A stretch of DNA of 64,000 bases from Lineus longissimus (taxonomy: Eukaryota > Nemertea > Pilidiophora > Heteronemertea > Lineidae). The translations under genes and the position numbers were made by a program. Location: NCBI RefSeq assembly GCF_910592395.1, contig NC_088317.1, positions 14,014,001-14,078,000 on the forward strand, read 5' to 3'. Below, piece by piece: positions 1-13,580 of the stretch (positions within the stretch are counted from its first letter, which is position 1; every line of letters begins with the position of its first letter). The notes beneath the pieces are model-generated. The model had not been told where the DNA came from and did not search any database. It saw only the letters and a list, made by a program, of their open reading frames with translations.

Positions 1-24
1 ATGACGCCCATCGACTGGTGGCCA

Positions 25-140
25 TATCTATGACGTATCAGAGAATGGTTATGAAGTGTTGAAGGTTCATTGGCTTGACTCTGGAATGGTAAAATTTGAG
101 CGACTTCAACAGGCAGACAGTGGATGAAAAAATTCCAAAA
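25..140 (+). repeat. Dispersed coding-like repeat, copy 1
   Basis: About 115 bp that recurs at 1840-1957 with only a few changes. In one + frame it reads as an open stretch ending in a stop, including VLKVHWLDSGMVKFERL. In the second copy the same frame has an in-frame TGA where this copy has Trp. It may be the 3' end of a duplicated exon or of a transposon gene. I do not recognise the peptide. Confidence 0.6.
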
Positions 141-169
141 CACCGACTGGCCATCAATTGGCATAGCAC

Positions 170-398
170 ATTTGTGACTCGCTCTACCAAAACTAGGCAC
201 TTGTCGCATCTGAACTTGACAGGTTGATACGGACTTGTTGTTCATTTCCCTATTGTAGACCTTTTGTGAAATCTATTACAAACTGATTTGGTCACATTTC
301 ACAAAAGGTCTACAATAGGGAAATGAACAACAAGTCCGTATCAACCTGTCAAGTTCAGATGCGACAAGCGCCTAGTTTTGGTAGAGTGGGTCACATTT
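170..398. repeat. Near-perfect 103-bp-arm palindrome
   Basis: The left arm (170-272) and right arm (296-398) are reverse complements with only a few mismatches, separated by a 23-base loop. A diverged single arm of the same family lies near 9340-9455. This is the structure of a hairpin MITE or a recent inverted duplication. No target-site duplication is obvious at the ends. Confidence 0.85.
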
Positions 399-1521
399 GG
401 TAACCACTATGGCTAGATGCAACAATGCAATAACTCCATGTATGACTCACTACTTATTTTTCTGTGATGGGTCAAATATGGTATTAACCTCTTGAATCCC
501 AAAACCTGAAAATCCCGGGATCCGAGGGTGGTCACGTGGTTTAGAAATTGGGTCTGACTTTCACGATGTACAACCGCCAAAGTCCGGTACCGAGGCACCA
601 TCTACCCAGGCATGCTCTAACTGACCCTACTGTACATCAAACATGCAAAAACAAGCAATAAACTAGCGTCCCAGCTCAAGGAAATAAAAATATCACTGAG
701 ACCGACCTGTTGGTCGTTGGGAAAAAACGTTATTTTAAAATGGCCGACTGGTCGGTCAACGGGATTCAAGAGGTTAAACAAGCAGAATTTGATCGGTGTA
801 GTCTTGCGTTCAGTCCTTAGGGAATTTGCTTATCAAAGTCTTCCCAAAGCTTGTTGTCTTGTGCAATCAAGTTTTACCACAACTGTAATATGGTGGAGGC
901 TGTATACTCCAGACCTTTAAAACTAACTTTAATACCAAAGACGTAACCTTTTCTCAGGTATTTTTTTTCTTCACCCCTCTTAATTCAAAACTTTAATATT
1001 TTTTCCTAATATCTTATTCTCTCCTAATAAATCCACATACCATCATACTGAATTACTCACCATTTAGGCTTGAAATCTATTATCGGCAATTAGATACATT
1101 TAAACCTTGGTCCAGCGTTAACATCTCTTCCCTCAATAGTTGATAGATGTGAAGTGCACTTACATTGTATTTTTGTTAAGCAACTGTTTGGCACCAGGTG
1201 GCCATCTTAGATATTCTTTGTTTAACTCCTCTCCTAATGTTAATCGCAGCTTGCTGAAATTTTCACGGCGGTACCTCTTGTGAAGGGGCGTGATATGCTA
1301 TATGATATGTATAATATCTTCATACCAGTTTTTAACCTTGACCTACCTTTCAAGGTCGCCGGTGTAAGAGTTTGTGCAGAATAAAAATGTCATTTTACGA
1401 GTCATGTTACCTGCCTTTTGTAATGAGTTCAGGATGCTGATTTTCCACAGTGGACAAGTTGCATCTTGTGTTCAGCTGTCTTGTTCGATAGCCTTTAAAG
1501 CAGTCGTTATTCCCGTTGCAG
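399..1521. other. Non-coding stretch
   Basis: Only short chance ORFs are seen. The segment near 1261-1360 resembles the diverged repeat family at 4.66-5.1 kb (GACCTACYTTTCARGGTCGC words). No RNA gene or promoter was recognised. Confidence 0.5.
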
Positions 1522-1711
1522 ATGCCTGTGGGAGTATGAGTGTCTACACTGGTGAAAACTCACTCATGCCAATGGTCTCTTGCTCTGTCACGAATGACCC
1601 CAAGACGTGTTTTGAGAGTCTTAACGAGTTACAGAAGATGATAATTGGTTTGGAGCAGGAGCACAAGAATTATCATAAACATGTACAACGACAGACAATC
1701 TTAGGATCAGA
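1522..1711 (+). CDS. Candidate internal exon, unknown product
   Basis: An open frame that begins after a pyrimidine-rich tract ending in CAG and stops at a good donor (CAGA followed by GTAAGT at 1712). It would encode about 63 residues with several cysteines followed by a polar, probably helical segment rich in Glu, His and Lys (ESLNELQKMIIGLEQEHKNY). I do not recognise the family and could not find a phase-compatible partner exon nearby. It could equally be a chance frame between two plausible splice sites. Confidence 0.25.
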
Positions 1712-1839
1712 GTAAGTATTTCATCTTTGTTTGTTTCAAGGCAGGCAATTCGCTTTTCATGTGCAATCCCCTTCAAACCTTTTACTGCGTCAGCAATTTT
1801 TCACTCGGCACCATCTTGTTCTGACAGCACAGTGAGTTG

Positions 1840-1957
1840 ATATCTATGACGTATCGGAGAATGGTAATGAAGTGTTGAAGGTTCGTTGACTTGACTCTGG
1901 AATGGTAAAATTTGAGCGACTTAAACAGGCAGACAGTGGATGAAAAAATTCCAAAAA
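1840..1957 (+). repeat. Dispersed coding-like repeat, copy 2
   Basis: Second copy of the segment at 25-140, in the same orientation. The shared frame is broken by an in-frame TGA, so this copy is not coding. Confidence 0.6.
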
Positions 1958-3402
1958 CTACTCTATACCGAGCTACTTACTCTCAAGTTACTCCTCATGT
2001 ATCCATTGACCTCCAAATCGGATCACAAATAGTCATTAAAAGCGTACAAAAAGCCCAACCACCCAACGAACACCATTGATGTGACAAAATGGCACAAAGC
2101 TCTATCAGCAGACAGTTTTCCTGCTCTGTGGTGACACTGGAGATTGACCTCCTGGCTTATGTTTCAGCTCAAATTATAGAGCTCTGAAGATTCTATCGTC
2201 TTGAAATTTATCTTCAGCTGTATACTGTGAGGTCTAATGGTTATAAACAACATATCTAATATTACCGTTTAAACTTCAGCCCAAACTGTCGATGCCTTTC
2301 TTTCCAGAGAAAAGCCCATCGGTGATGAAGACTTGTCCAAGTTCGCAGTCATGACACGCTTGTGACCCAGCGGGGGATTGTGACTTACAGACTTGTGTTA
2401 TCTACGCTGTGCCATAAGAGTCACATTGCGGGATGTGATTGACTCTACCCGAGATATGTAGGGCCCCGGATATCTGTTATTTGCAAAAATTTGCGCTCGA
2501 GACTTGTTTTGGCTTTTCAAAACATTGATATTTTCTGTATCAAAACAGATTTTAAAAAGTGTCTTTTAGGTCCCCTAGGGCATCGGTAGGGGAGTAAAAA
2601 TCACCACCTGCCTGTTCACTTGTTTTCCATCTTTCTTATAGAAGGACTAACGCACTCTATTTTTAGTTGTAAGTATAACTACAGTTAGCTCCAAGATGCT
2701 CATAGCTTTTTCAAATCATTCTCATTTTCACAATTTCTCAAGGATTTTCATTCAACCTACTTCATATGAATCTTTACGTCATGTCCCGTCGCTTTAATCC
2801 AATCAAAATATTCTGTCTAAAAACACTCCAGAAAAAGATGACTTTGTGTAGGATATGTAATAATGTTCCCCATCAATGATACGGTTCATGTCAAGAGTCG
2901 AGAAGATATACTTCAGGCACGCTAAGTTTATGACCAAATGGGGGCTTCTAATAGATGCCCTGGAAAGTATAGCATAAATGCAGCCTGACACACTTTTGCC
3001 TCTTATAGTCAGCTGCTATAGGACATCAACCACTCCCGAACCGTTTTGAACAACAAGGTCGCCATCTATCGTTTAGCAATCATGAAAATGCCTGCCCTCT
3101 CACTCTGTATTATATCATGTAATCTACATGTACATGTATGTGTTTCTGATGAATGAAAATATTAATTACAAAAAGAAAAATGTACTCATGCAAAACATAT
3201 GCCAAGACATGGCATGTTATGTTATGATGACATACTCACGATACTGGCAACTTGAGTTTGGAGCTTTTGCCTCGCAATTAGTCATGACATAACGACAATG
3301 GTGGCAAGTCCTTGTACAAAATGTGTGTAGTAAAATTTCCTACACTGTAACTTTGCATCTTTTACTGGAGCAGTTGTGGTCGGGATGAACTTTTGAATGG
3401 AT
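1958..3402. other. Non-coding stretch
   Basis: AT-rich sequence with scattered stops in all frames. No family, RNA gene or transposon end was recognised. Confidence 0.5.
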
Positions 3403-3645
3403 TAAAGCATATTTCCTACGAGAAATACAACGCCTTTCCCGCACCTCAGTAGGTACCAGAGCATCATCAAGTCATACGCAAGTTACTAAATGGAACCCTA
3501 TTGCGGGCCCTATTGTCCACATGTTCAGCAGGCCTAATCTAGCTAACTGATCTGCACCAGACTTATGCACAGGAAATGACACGTTTCATTTTCACCGCCC
3601 GAGAAAATGTAAGAAGTAGGCTGAATCATTGCTGTGCAAAATCCA
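3403..3645 (+). repeat. Dispersed repeat family R1, copy 1
   Basis: About 240 bp closely matching 6398-6640 and more weakly 63117-63331. The shared core includes GAATGGAACCCTATTGCGGG-like sequence and CACCGCCCGAGAAAATGTAA. No terminal repeats were seen, so the element type is unknown. Confidence 0.75.
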
Positions 3646-4659
3646 CTTTTAAAATGGTGATAAGACTGATGTGCAGATTCATTTTGAGGTAAGTGTAATA
3701 AAAAATGCAAGAGGAATTGTGAAAATGAGAGCGATATATGCAACATATCTCAAGATTGTGGGGCGAACTGTAGTGTGCATGTTGAGAAAATTACTGTTTC
3801 CCTCAAAACTTTTGCAAGCGTTTTACCTTTCTGTCCTTGTGCGGTTCGAAGGTTCGAGCATAAAATGTTAGTTTATCGGCACATTGATATGCATTACGGC
3901 TCCATATTCCGCAAAATGTACAGGACATGCACAAAATGTACAGTTTTGCAGAAAAAAGTAGTCGGCCGTTAACTAATCTGTAGAGCAATTGGAATTTAGG
4001 CCTGGGTGCGCTAAGATAATCCAGGTTTCAGTATTGACTATTCCAGTTCATCTCAGTCGCACCAGCAATGAGTAACACATGCTTGGAGTACCCAAAGTAA
4101 CTGTGGGTATCTTGAACATTTTTAATTGTGCTTTCTAACATTTATCAAAAAGAAATTCATATCAGAAAATGTCTTTTAACCAGATTTTTTGGTGGCCCAG
4201 ATGGGACGAGCAGCTAACTGTGAACCAATGTCCAATGTTGTTTATCCCTGAATAAAACCCTCCATATTGCCCATCTAGTGCTGTCTATACCCAACATTTT
4301 ATCTGTTCAAGTTCACATTTGAATTTGATATATATATTTGAGTGTAATACAAATGGATCTTTGATTGAAAGAATGTTCTGGTTGAAGTAACCATGAGATG
4401 TTCCTTTCTAATGTTTCACCAAGCATTGAACTTGTTCAGTATTTCCAGTATTCTCGTTTCAGTCACTTGTTGTGTAATTCTCGAGATAAAACCACGTTTA
4501 AAAGCCAGGTTTACCATTGTTATTATTCGATTGTGCTAGAGTAGGAAAGGAGTTGCAGGGACCGCCCATTATTAAACGTGTTTATTGCTACTTCTTAGTT
4601 CCAAACCCCACTGCCTGTTTAGTTCACCTCATCTTATGGTGCAGAGCCTGTTGTCCGTC

Positions 4660-5105
4660 ATCCGTTAGCAAGGCACGTTTTGTTACTGCTGGAGCTATCG
4701 ACTTGAAACTTGGTACATATGTTCCCCTATGTAACGACACCTGGGAGAACAAATTTTGATCAGGTTCGATGATTGATTTTTTTCACCAGGTGGCTAAAAC
4801 TGAAAACACAAAAAGTGTTATATTTTCTCTAAATAAGGGCTCGATCATCACCAAATTTTTATCGTAGGTACATATAAAGACGATACATAACACGTAACAC
4901 GAGTTTTTGATTTGACCTACTTTTCAGGGTCGCAGAGGTCAAATAGCGTTAATTGGCCGATGGTGGCACGTTGGGTAACTACTGGAGCCATTGGCTTGAA
5001 TTTAGTACATATGCAGCCCTATGTTATGAAACCTTGTGGACTAAATTTAGGTCCTGTTCGATTCCTGGTTTTGCCACCAGGTGGCTGAAATTGAAAACAA
5101 TAACA
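4660..5105 (+). repeat. Two diverged tandem units of about 290 bp
   Basis: Two successive units share GGAGCYATYGRCTTGAA, then TACATATG, then GGTTCGAT or GTTCGATT, then CACCAGGTGGCTRAAAYTGA, at about 4685-4805 and 4975-5097. They are separated by a GACCTACTTTTCAGGGTCGC block. This looks like an old, decayed interspersed repeat rather than a gene. Confidence 0.6.
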
Positions 5106-6397
5106 TGGCCCTGGTCATTTCATTTCATTTGCACCGGTCCCACTATCCTCTAATGCGGGCCCCGTCAGATGCTGCACTCGAATGGAGGAATACAGTCTAT
5201 TGCCAACAGCATTACTTGATAGCGGGTAGAAAAATATCATGAGTCTCATCGACTGCTTTCTGAGTTTACTAGTGATGGTACCAATCTGCGGATGTCTGAC
5301 TCATAGTGACTTGTGATGTATTTTCCTACTGTTTTATAATGTTTGACCTTGTTTCCAGGTGACCTCTGTTACGCATCCTGCATTGTTAAGGTTGTTTTAT
5401 TTCTTTGTTGTTTTGATGAAGATTATACAATGTTCAGTCTTGTTAGTATGCATTGTCTTTTGTAATGAATGACACTTTAGGTATCTTTAAAATCTGACCC
5501 TTCACAAATACACCTATTTCAGTGTTTAAATTGATCCCCTGCTGTCCATTGTTAAGTTCAGTGTGGGTTTTTTTCTCTTATATTTTCAAATTAACTTTAA
5601 CCGAGGCATTCCACTTTGAGGAGAAGAAACTGTTTGATTATTAGCAATCGAAAATCTGCAATTGTATGTTTGTTTGGTCAAAAGATTTAACATTTAATTT
5701 TTGTAAAATTGAAATATTTGTAGCTTGCATCACACATTCACATGGACATCTCTTTGAAGAGGTCATCTGGGCAAAGGACATCTCTATAGAAACCTAGGTC
5801 AATTAACACTTAATAGGGGAAACGGAGTCATACAACTTCCTATTCTTAAGCAGGATGTTTAAGAATTAGAGGGCCCGAAGGGTGTCGCTCAAATTGGACC
5901 CTCTTGCATGCATCCCAACCTTTCGTCAAAATAAATCCATATTCAATGGTTTAATATGGTTTGTCACAAGATAAAGCCATGATTTGGTTTTTTTCTTAGG
6001 TTTGTATGAAGTGCACTCGCCTGACTACCTGTCTCCTTCAAAGGAAACCTGTAGTGAAACGCTTATAAAAATGGGGAGTTTTGAACGGCCCGGTAAAAAC
6101 CTTAAGACGGGAATAAGCTTCCATTGATTGATATTAGCAGTTTTGAGTTCCCCTCAGGTAGTTGATTATGTAGCCAATGAGCTGCATCAGAAGTAATCAC
6201 CAATTTAGTTATTTTTACCACGATAAAGACTTGTGTCACGACTGAATCTCTTTAAATTTCAATGTATCAAATTCAAAACATTAAATTGCTATATTGCCAA
6301 GAATTTCTGCAAGATTTTGCCCCAAAATCTGCTTTGGGCTTTGTGAAGTCGTGGGGGAAAACACTTCAACCCTTTGAGGCATGATCGTGATTTAAAG
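5106..6397. other. Non-coding stretch
   Basis: No supported gene or repeat was recognised. Only short chance ORFs are present. Confidence 0.5.
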
Positions 6398-6640
6398 CGT
6401 ATTTCCTACAACAAGTACAATGCCCTTCCCTCGCCTCAGTAGATATCAAAACATCATCAAGTCATACGCAAGTTACTGAATGGAACCCTATTGCGGGCCC
6501 TATTGTCCACATGTTCAGCAGGCCTAATCTAACTAACTGATCTGCGCCAGACTTATGAATAGGAAATGAGACTGTTCATTTTCACCGCCCGAGAAAATGT
6601 AAGAAGTAGGCTGAATCGTTGGTGTGTGAGATCCCTTTTA
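6398..6640 (+). repeat. Dispersed repeat family R1, copy 2
   Basis: Same orientation as copy 1 at 3403-3645 and close to it in sequence. A more diverged third copy lies at 63117-63331. Confidence 0.75.
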
Positions 6641-7239
6641 AGTCGACAAAGTAAGACCTCTCTGTTTGCCCAATCTCAACTATAATCGCCCAAACTTTAT
6701 ACACAGCATCCCTTCACTTTCCCACTTATTTGTGAGACTGAGCTACTCCGAATGAATATGATAACTTTAGTAATGTAGTTCGGTACCTGAGCATGATTTT
6801 CATATAAGGTTTTCCAGGGTAACATTTTTACTTCTGCGAGTATTTTGGCGTCAAACGTGTTATAAACAACATTTTTCTCCAGAAATCAGTGCTTTTTGGG
6901 GTGTATTTTTGTGGTAACTCGGGCTCCAGAGGGTTAAGAAACAAGTATCAATAGTGCTTTCATCATTGGAAAACCAAGGAAATGCCATGCCCAGATAACC
7001 CCTTTAAGTTGCTACTCTCACTGATTGAGAGCTCCATCTATGAATGCTTTACTTATGATCACTGACATTTAGTCGAGGAAGGAGAATTTCATATAATGCA
7101 TAGATTCCTTTCACATGTTTGAAAAGTTCCAGTGTGTATTTTGAACATTTTTAAGTGGAAAGGGTTCAACATGTTCACTGCCAAGCCCTTTAGTGCTCAG
7201 AGTGTGATGGTCCCCATGCTAATAGTGTGTACACACAGA

Positions 7240-8120
7240 TGTTTCTATCATAGAATGAAGAATCTATGATATAGGAAAATCATCATAGATTCTATAATAG
7301 ATGGTTTCCATCATAAAATCTATGGAACATCATTGTCATATCCACCATGGGCCCATCATAGATTAAGTAAGAATTCAGTTCATCATTGAATCTTTATACT
7401 GGAATGAGCAAACTTGGCGAATGGATTCTTATTTTCCAGAATTGTCTTACTGAACCTTGATTCATCTCTCATCACAGATTCTATGATTGGCCATCATTTC
7501 ATAGATGTTAAAATTCTTTTTTTGCATGATAAATTCTATGATGGGAATTTCATCGTAGAATCTGTACTGTGTGATCCATTCTAGCGCATGTTAACATTGA
7601 AGTCACCAAGTAGAGTGACAGTCTTCCAAATTCTTGAAATATGATAGACTCTTTCACCAGTCTCCTCCATTCACTCATTACAGAGACTGGTTCTTGACGG
7701 CATTTCACTCGTCGTGAACTAGATTCGGGGGCATTGGCTTCCAGTGACCCCACATGTTTTTCTGTAGGTTGGGTAACTTCGAGCCAAGTGAATAATCAGG
7801 AATACCAGAGCGCTCGGCATGGACAGTGCATCGACTGTTTTCACTGAAAGTGTATGGCTCGCCTTGGGTAAATCAACGAGGCCTCCTCAACCTTCATCTG
7901 CTGTGCGGCGGATATGGTCGAGGTTACCTGGACTAGAAATATGAATAAATTTGCAAATTTCACCTATTCCAGTGTAGTTTTTTTGCCGATTCCATCACAG
8001 ATTTAATGATGAGCCCATTGTTGATACGACCATGTTGTACCATCTTAGATCTATGGAAATGCTCCATCATAGACTCGATGATGAAATATAATAGAATCAG
8101 TGATGACGATGACTATCCTC
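7240..8120. repeat. Cluster of CATAGATTCTATG-type palindromes
   Basis: The short palindromic word ATCATAGATTCTATGAT, in variants, recurs about ten times on both strands between 7243 and 8110 (for example near 7291, 7461, 7540, 8016 and 8070), within otherwise unique sequence. No tandem period is apparent. It may be a decayed array of nested hairpin MITEs or a dense binding-site cluster. Confidence 0.5.
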
Positions 8121-11100
8121 TGTTCTAGATTCTTTGACAGAATCCTTCGCCTGTGTATTACTTTAGCGGGGAACTGACAAGCACATTTTTTCTAGAATTG
8201 GCATTTTTGGATTTACAGTATATTTTTCCTTTGGCAGATCTGTCTCGAAGACAACGAATATCAAATTTGTGACAAAAACAAAAGAAACCATATCCAATAC
8301 GTAGATTACTTTACGGTCATTCCATGTGGTAGTCATTGATAAACTCTAGACTCACCGATATAAGACCTTTTTGGAATATGCAAGCCAAGCCCCCATAGAT
8401 ATAATACCTTTTGTCGTTCGATGCCATTCAACATTGACCAGTCGAGAAGCCAATAGGGGGACCAGAAGTTGTCTAACATTTCTGATGGTCATGACATCAT
8501 GTCCTGCCCTTAGCGTTGTTTGTGTCGACTTCACAGCAAGGGTTCAGAATGACGGGAAGATAGGCCCGGAGCCAATCAGGTATGAAGGGGCCTTTGCCTG
8601 TTCATTGGGCATTTTGCCTGGGGTGGTCACGCCCAGAGGTACTGAAACGGTGTTGGATCGGTGAGTCTAGAGTATCGTCGATAAAGTATGATTATGTTTG
8701 TTGTGCTTGGCTACGAGGTGGTGATCGTCTGCTACATCAAACCATTTTCAAAGTTTCAGGAATCTTCTCACGGCGCAGAAGTCCTCTGTGCAATTTTTTA
8801 AACAGAATTTCTTTCTCGGTGAATTTGAAGCCTTTCTTCTGGAGACATATAGGCATGACTTTTCTACATACATAAACTGTATAGATATCTCTTCATAAGC
8901 AATTAGTCTTGTTAAGGATTGGACTTCTTTGGTAGCTCACCTGGACACTGATAAAAGCTGAGGTATGTGATGTAGTCGACCATCACCACCTGCTTGGCCA
9001 CCCAGTATATTTCAAGCTTAACTTCTCCTTTATGCCCACCCAATATGATACCCAGACACTGAACTAAAAGTTATTCAACCTAGACATTTAAAGGCTTATT
9101 ATTGAGGCCATTTCTATAAGCAAAATGGCCCTGGCTTATTCATTCCAAACCTTGGTTGTTTCTTTAATTTTATTCAGAAGTATTTTAGTGAGTAATTGTT
9201 GGTTTGTTTAAGCAATTGAATTAGTTTATTGAATCGTAACTGCATTTGTTAAAGTTGAAGTGTCTTGATATAATGCCGGACTGGCACTGATGAAGTTTAC
9301 ATGGGTCTTTCTCCGAGGCTCATGCTGGGATGTTAGAACATTCTACGGATGTGACCCATCTCGGCAAAACCAGGCATATGCTGCTCTAAGCTTGGCAGGT
9401 TGTGATGGACTTGTTCATTTCACCTATGTCTCCCTTTTGTGAAATCGGAGTACATCAATTTCTTCCATTATCCCCCGGCATCAGTTAGTGATTTAGGGTC
9501 ATTTTCTGTGCGAATGAGCCTCGTTTTGTTGTGATGGGTCACAAAAAGTGTACACATTGTTGGGTGTATATCTTAGCGTCCTCTATTGCAAATACTCTCA
9601 ACTCGGCTCTATAAGACCAGGTTGGTGATACCGACCAATACCACATTTATGATGTTTATTCAGAAGGATATTCATCCAGGTTAGGGATGGTAGGCCTATA
9701 AAAATTCTCGTCAGACCTCATTCGTTGGAATCGTGATTTTGGGTAATCCTACATGTATGTAATGGGCAGGCAAGAAATATATGATCTGGTTTTATACAGC
9801 CGAGTTGAGAGTATATTCCTCTACTATGTAATTATCATGGATGTTAGCCAGGCATTATTCCTCGAGGCACTTCTTCTTTAAAATTTTGCAGAAGGGAAAC
9901 TACAGGGGGTCATCCCCTTTCTCCGAAAAGAGTATGTTTTGTACACTTTTGAAAATGTTATATATTTAAGGATGGCCCCAGCACATTCGTGACCTCTCTG
10001 TCAAAAGTCAGTTCTTGTCACACATGCAGAAAAGGGGAAACAATATTTCTCAGAAAATGATATTATGATTTTTTATGCACTTCCATTAGTGAATTAGCGG
10101 ATAAGTTCTTTTTAGGCAGTGGTTTTCACACAAAGTTAAGAGGGGTACGCGATTCATAATTACTGGTTGTCCCGGGAAAAAAATACGGTTTTATACACAA
10201 TGCCATTGTGAAGTTATTATGCATGCAAATTTGCTGAAACTTGGTTTTATAGTATATTTATATCTCTCTACACGATGGCAATGTTGAAATTTATATTTAG
10301 TATGTATATCGATTGGAAATTTTCAAATCAAAATTTAAAAATTCAACGAATGGCGTGGGCCTTTAAAGCCCTAGCCATTTGACATTTTCGTGCGTGTGTA
10401 CAACAGTTATGAGGTAAAGGGTGTCAAAGTTTATACTCTATTCTCGGTTTTTTAACAACCAGTCCGTTGGCCATGCCCCAGTCCACGATTACAATACTGC
10501 ATAGCCACATTCATGAATGGAGGTATGTCTTCAAGCGCCAATTTTGTCTGGATTGGCTAGTTCAGCAATGAATTGACAGACTTGACGTATACCTAACCGG
10601 CTGGTCGTCATTCTGGTATTCTGACCAATCACTGGTAATCGACACCATTTCTTCAATAAGCGGCAAAGATAAGATTACACACTGCGGGCCGATGCTCCGG
10701 TTTGGCCTGAGCGTTATAGCAATGCTAAATTATGACTGCATCATTGTTGAAAAGGGGCTGGACATACAACATGCTGAATTGGTAGTTTAAAACGGAGAAT
10801 AAAGTATAGCATGCAGTGCACTCTTATACTGTACACATGGATCAACACAAACTGACAAGTTCAGATCACTACTCCTAAATATTTCTCTTGGACACCAATT
10901 TCTGAAAATAATTCAAAAAAATTCAAAACATTTTACAGATTATGAATTCTCAAATGAATATCTCCATACATTCTAAAGCAAATGTTGTGTATCTCCCTCT
11001 TGTTTCACCAATCTTAGACAGTTTCTGAATATTGAAGTCATAAGCCCCGATAGATACACATGGTTGTTTGCTGTTAGACATGTTAGAAAGACAGTCAGTT

Positions 11101-13580
11101 GGTAACAAGACATTTTGAAGTGGTCAAGTCGCAATGATTCTGCGTGGCCTTTCAGTCGAGTTTTGAGTAAATAAAGCGGTCTTAGATTGGGGAAACTACA
11201 GTTTCTCCCCCCCCCCTCCCCGCATTGTAAAAGTAACTTTGTGCATAATTAGCACATATAAATATTACAGCATCTTTCTTGGACCCAAGTGCCCACTTTC
11301 GACAGAGCAGGTCAGATATAATTTTATGAGTAGTGAGGATATGACATCTTGTGGTTGTTCGTATTGTAAGAATGGGTGAGAATATAGGCATATTTTATTG
11401 TCAAATAAATCTACAAAAATATTTACTGTTGTATTAGATAAAAGTTTGTTTGTTTCTTTTTTAGTTGGCTGTTTGGTTTGCAAGTCCCCCGCAACGCCAA
11501 CGACGCCTATCCCATTGTTCGAGCTCCTGATCACGATGTCAAATGGGACAGGCGCTCACATTGACGTTTCGGGGGCTTAGTGAAAACTCCTACCGGTAAT
11601 ATGAAAACGTTCGTCACTTAATTTAAATCGAAGTTGTCATTAGATGGCAGTAATTCGCTCTCAAAGTTCAAGTCGGAGTGGGAGTCGTAAATGATGCACA
11701 AGCTCTCTAATGACGCGAAGCAGGACGGATGTAGGCCTAATTTGTGATTTTAGCTTGGGAGAAATGTGTTTTCACCGAGTCTAGACTCTGGTTTTCACAA
11801 CTTTGACTTACGTTTGGATGACGTTTCAATGTCCACGCGGTCTGACATCTGTTCCCATCTGAGGTGTGGTTGGTTTTACATTCTGAAATACCGTGGTTGC
11901 AAAGAAGTGTTGATTTTTATGTAGCGCATCGGTTGGTTTGATAACAAACAAGGCCGTTGACTTCGAGGGTCGCAGCTAATGAGGCTGATGATGGCTGAGG
12001 AGAGATAAAAGGAGTTTAAAAAAACGGACTAAAACTCACCAAGGCAAAGACTCCCACCACGAGGTTGAAACTGGGGCCAGGGTAATCCCCAACAATGCAA
12101 TGTAGGCTACAGCGTGTTAGTACTTATCACCGTACGAAAAAAATCATGCTCTAGATTTCTGCTCCAGACGACGGTCACAATGTACATGTACACAGTAATA
12201 AAAAGGAAGATGTCAAAAAGCCTCTAAGATTTCTAATAGAAATACTTCATTCTCTCTCAAACTGAGTTATTCGCATCAACACTTTTAGAATCAATGTCAG
12301 ACCAGTCCGTGTATAATTCATTAGCTCATTTAGACATGTAGGCCTCCTAAATAAAAGTGCAAAACGAAACGGCCGCTAGGCTATGCGTTAATTATAAAGG
12401 GAACTAAAAGCTAGCTGCTCCTAATAAAGGAAAATGGGTCTAAATCGGGAGCTTTCATTTCGCCCAAAAACTCTGCAATACGCATCGGTTTTGGTCTACA
12501 ATTTGACTATGCTAGTTACCTGTCGTGTTCAAACGTCCATCCCGTAGATTGTACATTTCGGTGGTTATTTCTGGTGTTAGGCAGTCCATCTCGACCGTTC
12601 GTGCAGCGAGTGGACGGTCTCCCTGATCCAAACGACCCATCAGGTTGGTCAGTGTGCCTCCCTATCGATCACCCTGGCCCCTCCCAGTCTATCTATCAAG
12701 TGGTTCTCCATCGCGGCATGGTTTTTCATAGCAGCAGACTTGCTGTTGCAAGCCGTGTGTGGCCGCATACGCTGCTGGTGTAAAGGCGGCGACACACGAG
12801 CGATACCAGAGGGTAAAGATTCCTGAAGACGAGGTGTTACACCACTGGTGTCTCACTATCGGTAGTTGATACACCCGAAAGACAAATTGTCAGACGACAT
12901 CAACCTTGAGGCGCTTCTTTTGCATCTCTACATCTGGTTTCGCCAAATATAGATTGATTTGCCTTCCTTCTTATAAAACCGAGCACGTTTTCAATGTACA
13001 TGTAGTTTAACTTAATTATTTGATCGAAGGATCACCGAATCTATGTCATCTTAAGTTGATAATGATCTCAACAAGCAAAGTTCGTGAGCCAATTCGATCA
13101 TTGTTGCAAACAGTTGTGTCAAAGATTATTCGAACGCCTAGCATAGCCATTCCAGTTCATGTTTCAGAATGTATGCATTCCGTTTGGCTGAAATTTTAGT
13201 TCAGTAAATGCAAAATTTAATACCTACTTCGTCCTCTTCGTGTCTTTAGGCTTCAATCTCCGTATACGTCGCCAGCTGGTCTCCTGTTTTGGCGATTGGT
13301 GTGCACATATAGGCCCTACTGTTCATTGGAGTAGGTCTACTTTGTTGATGCTGTTGGGCAAAAAGATCCTACAAAAGCTGCTACTATTAAATCTGGTATC
13401 ATGTAGTGGTGTAACAGCTTGTGGACGACATTGCTGGCTGACTCCAGCCGACATTGCTGGCTGGGGTGAAAACTCCTGGCAGACTGGCAGATGGCGAGAA
13501 GTCAGACAAAATCAGACTCCTGGAACTCCAGGTTGGGCGTTTCGGCATGGGGTTCGTCGCACCCCCGTGCTTTAAACGAT
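8121..13580. other. Long non-coding stretch
   Basis: Contains a half-copy of the palindrome family at 9340-9455 and a short match at about 11705-11755 to the GC-rich MITE at 22.2 kb. There is a C-run near 11206. No ORF here has convincing coding character or matching splice sites. Confidence 0.45.
9340..9455 (+). repeat. Single diverged arm of the 170-398 palindrome family
   Basis: Shares GTGACCCAYCTCGGCAAAAC-like sequence, then GGCAGGTTG, GGACTTGTTCATTTC and CTTTTGTGAAATC in the same order as the palindrome arm at 170-272. No inverted partner is adjacent. Confidence 0.5.
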
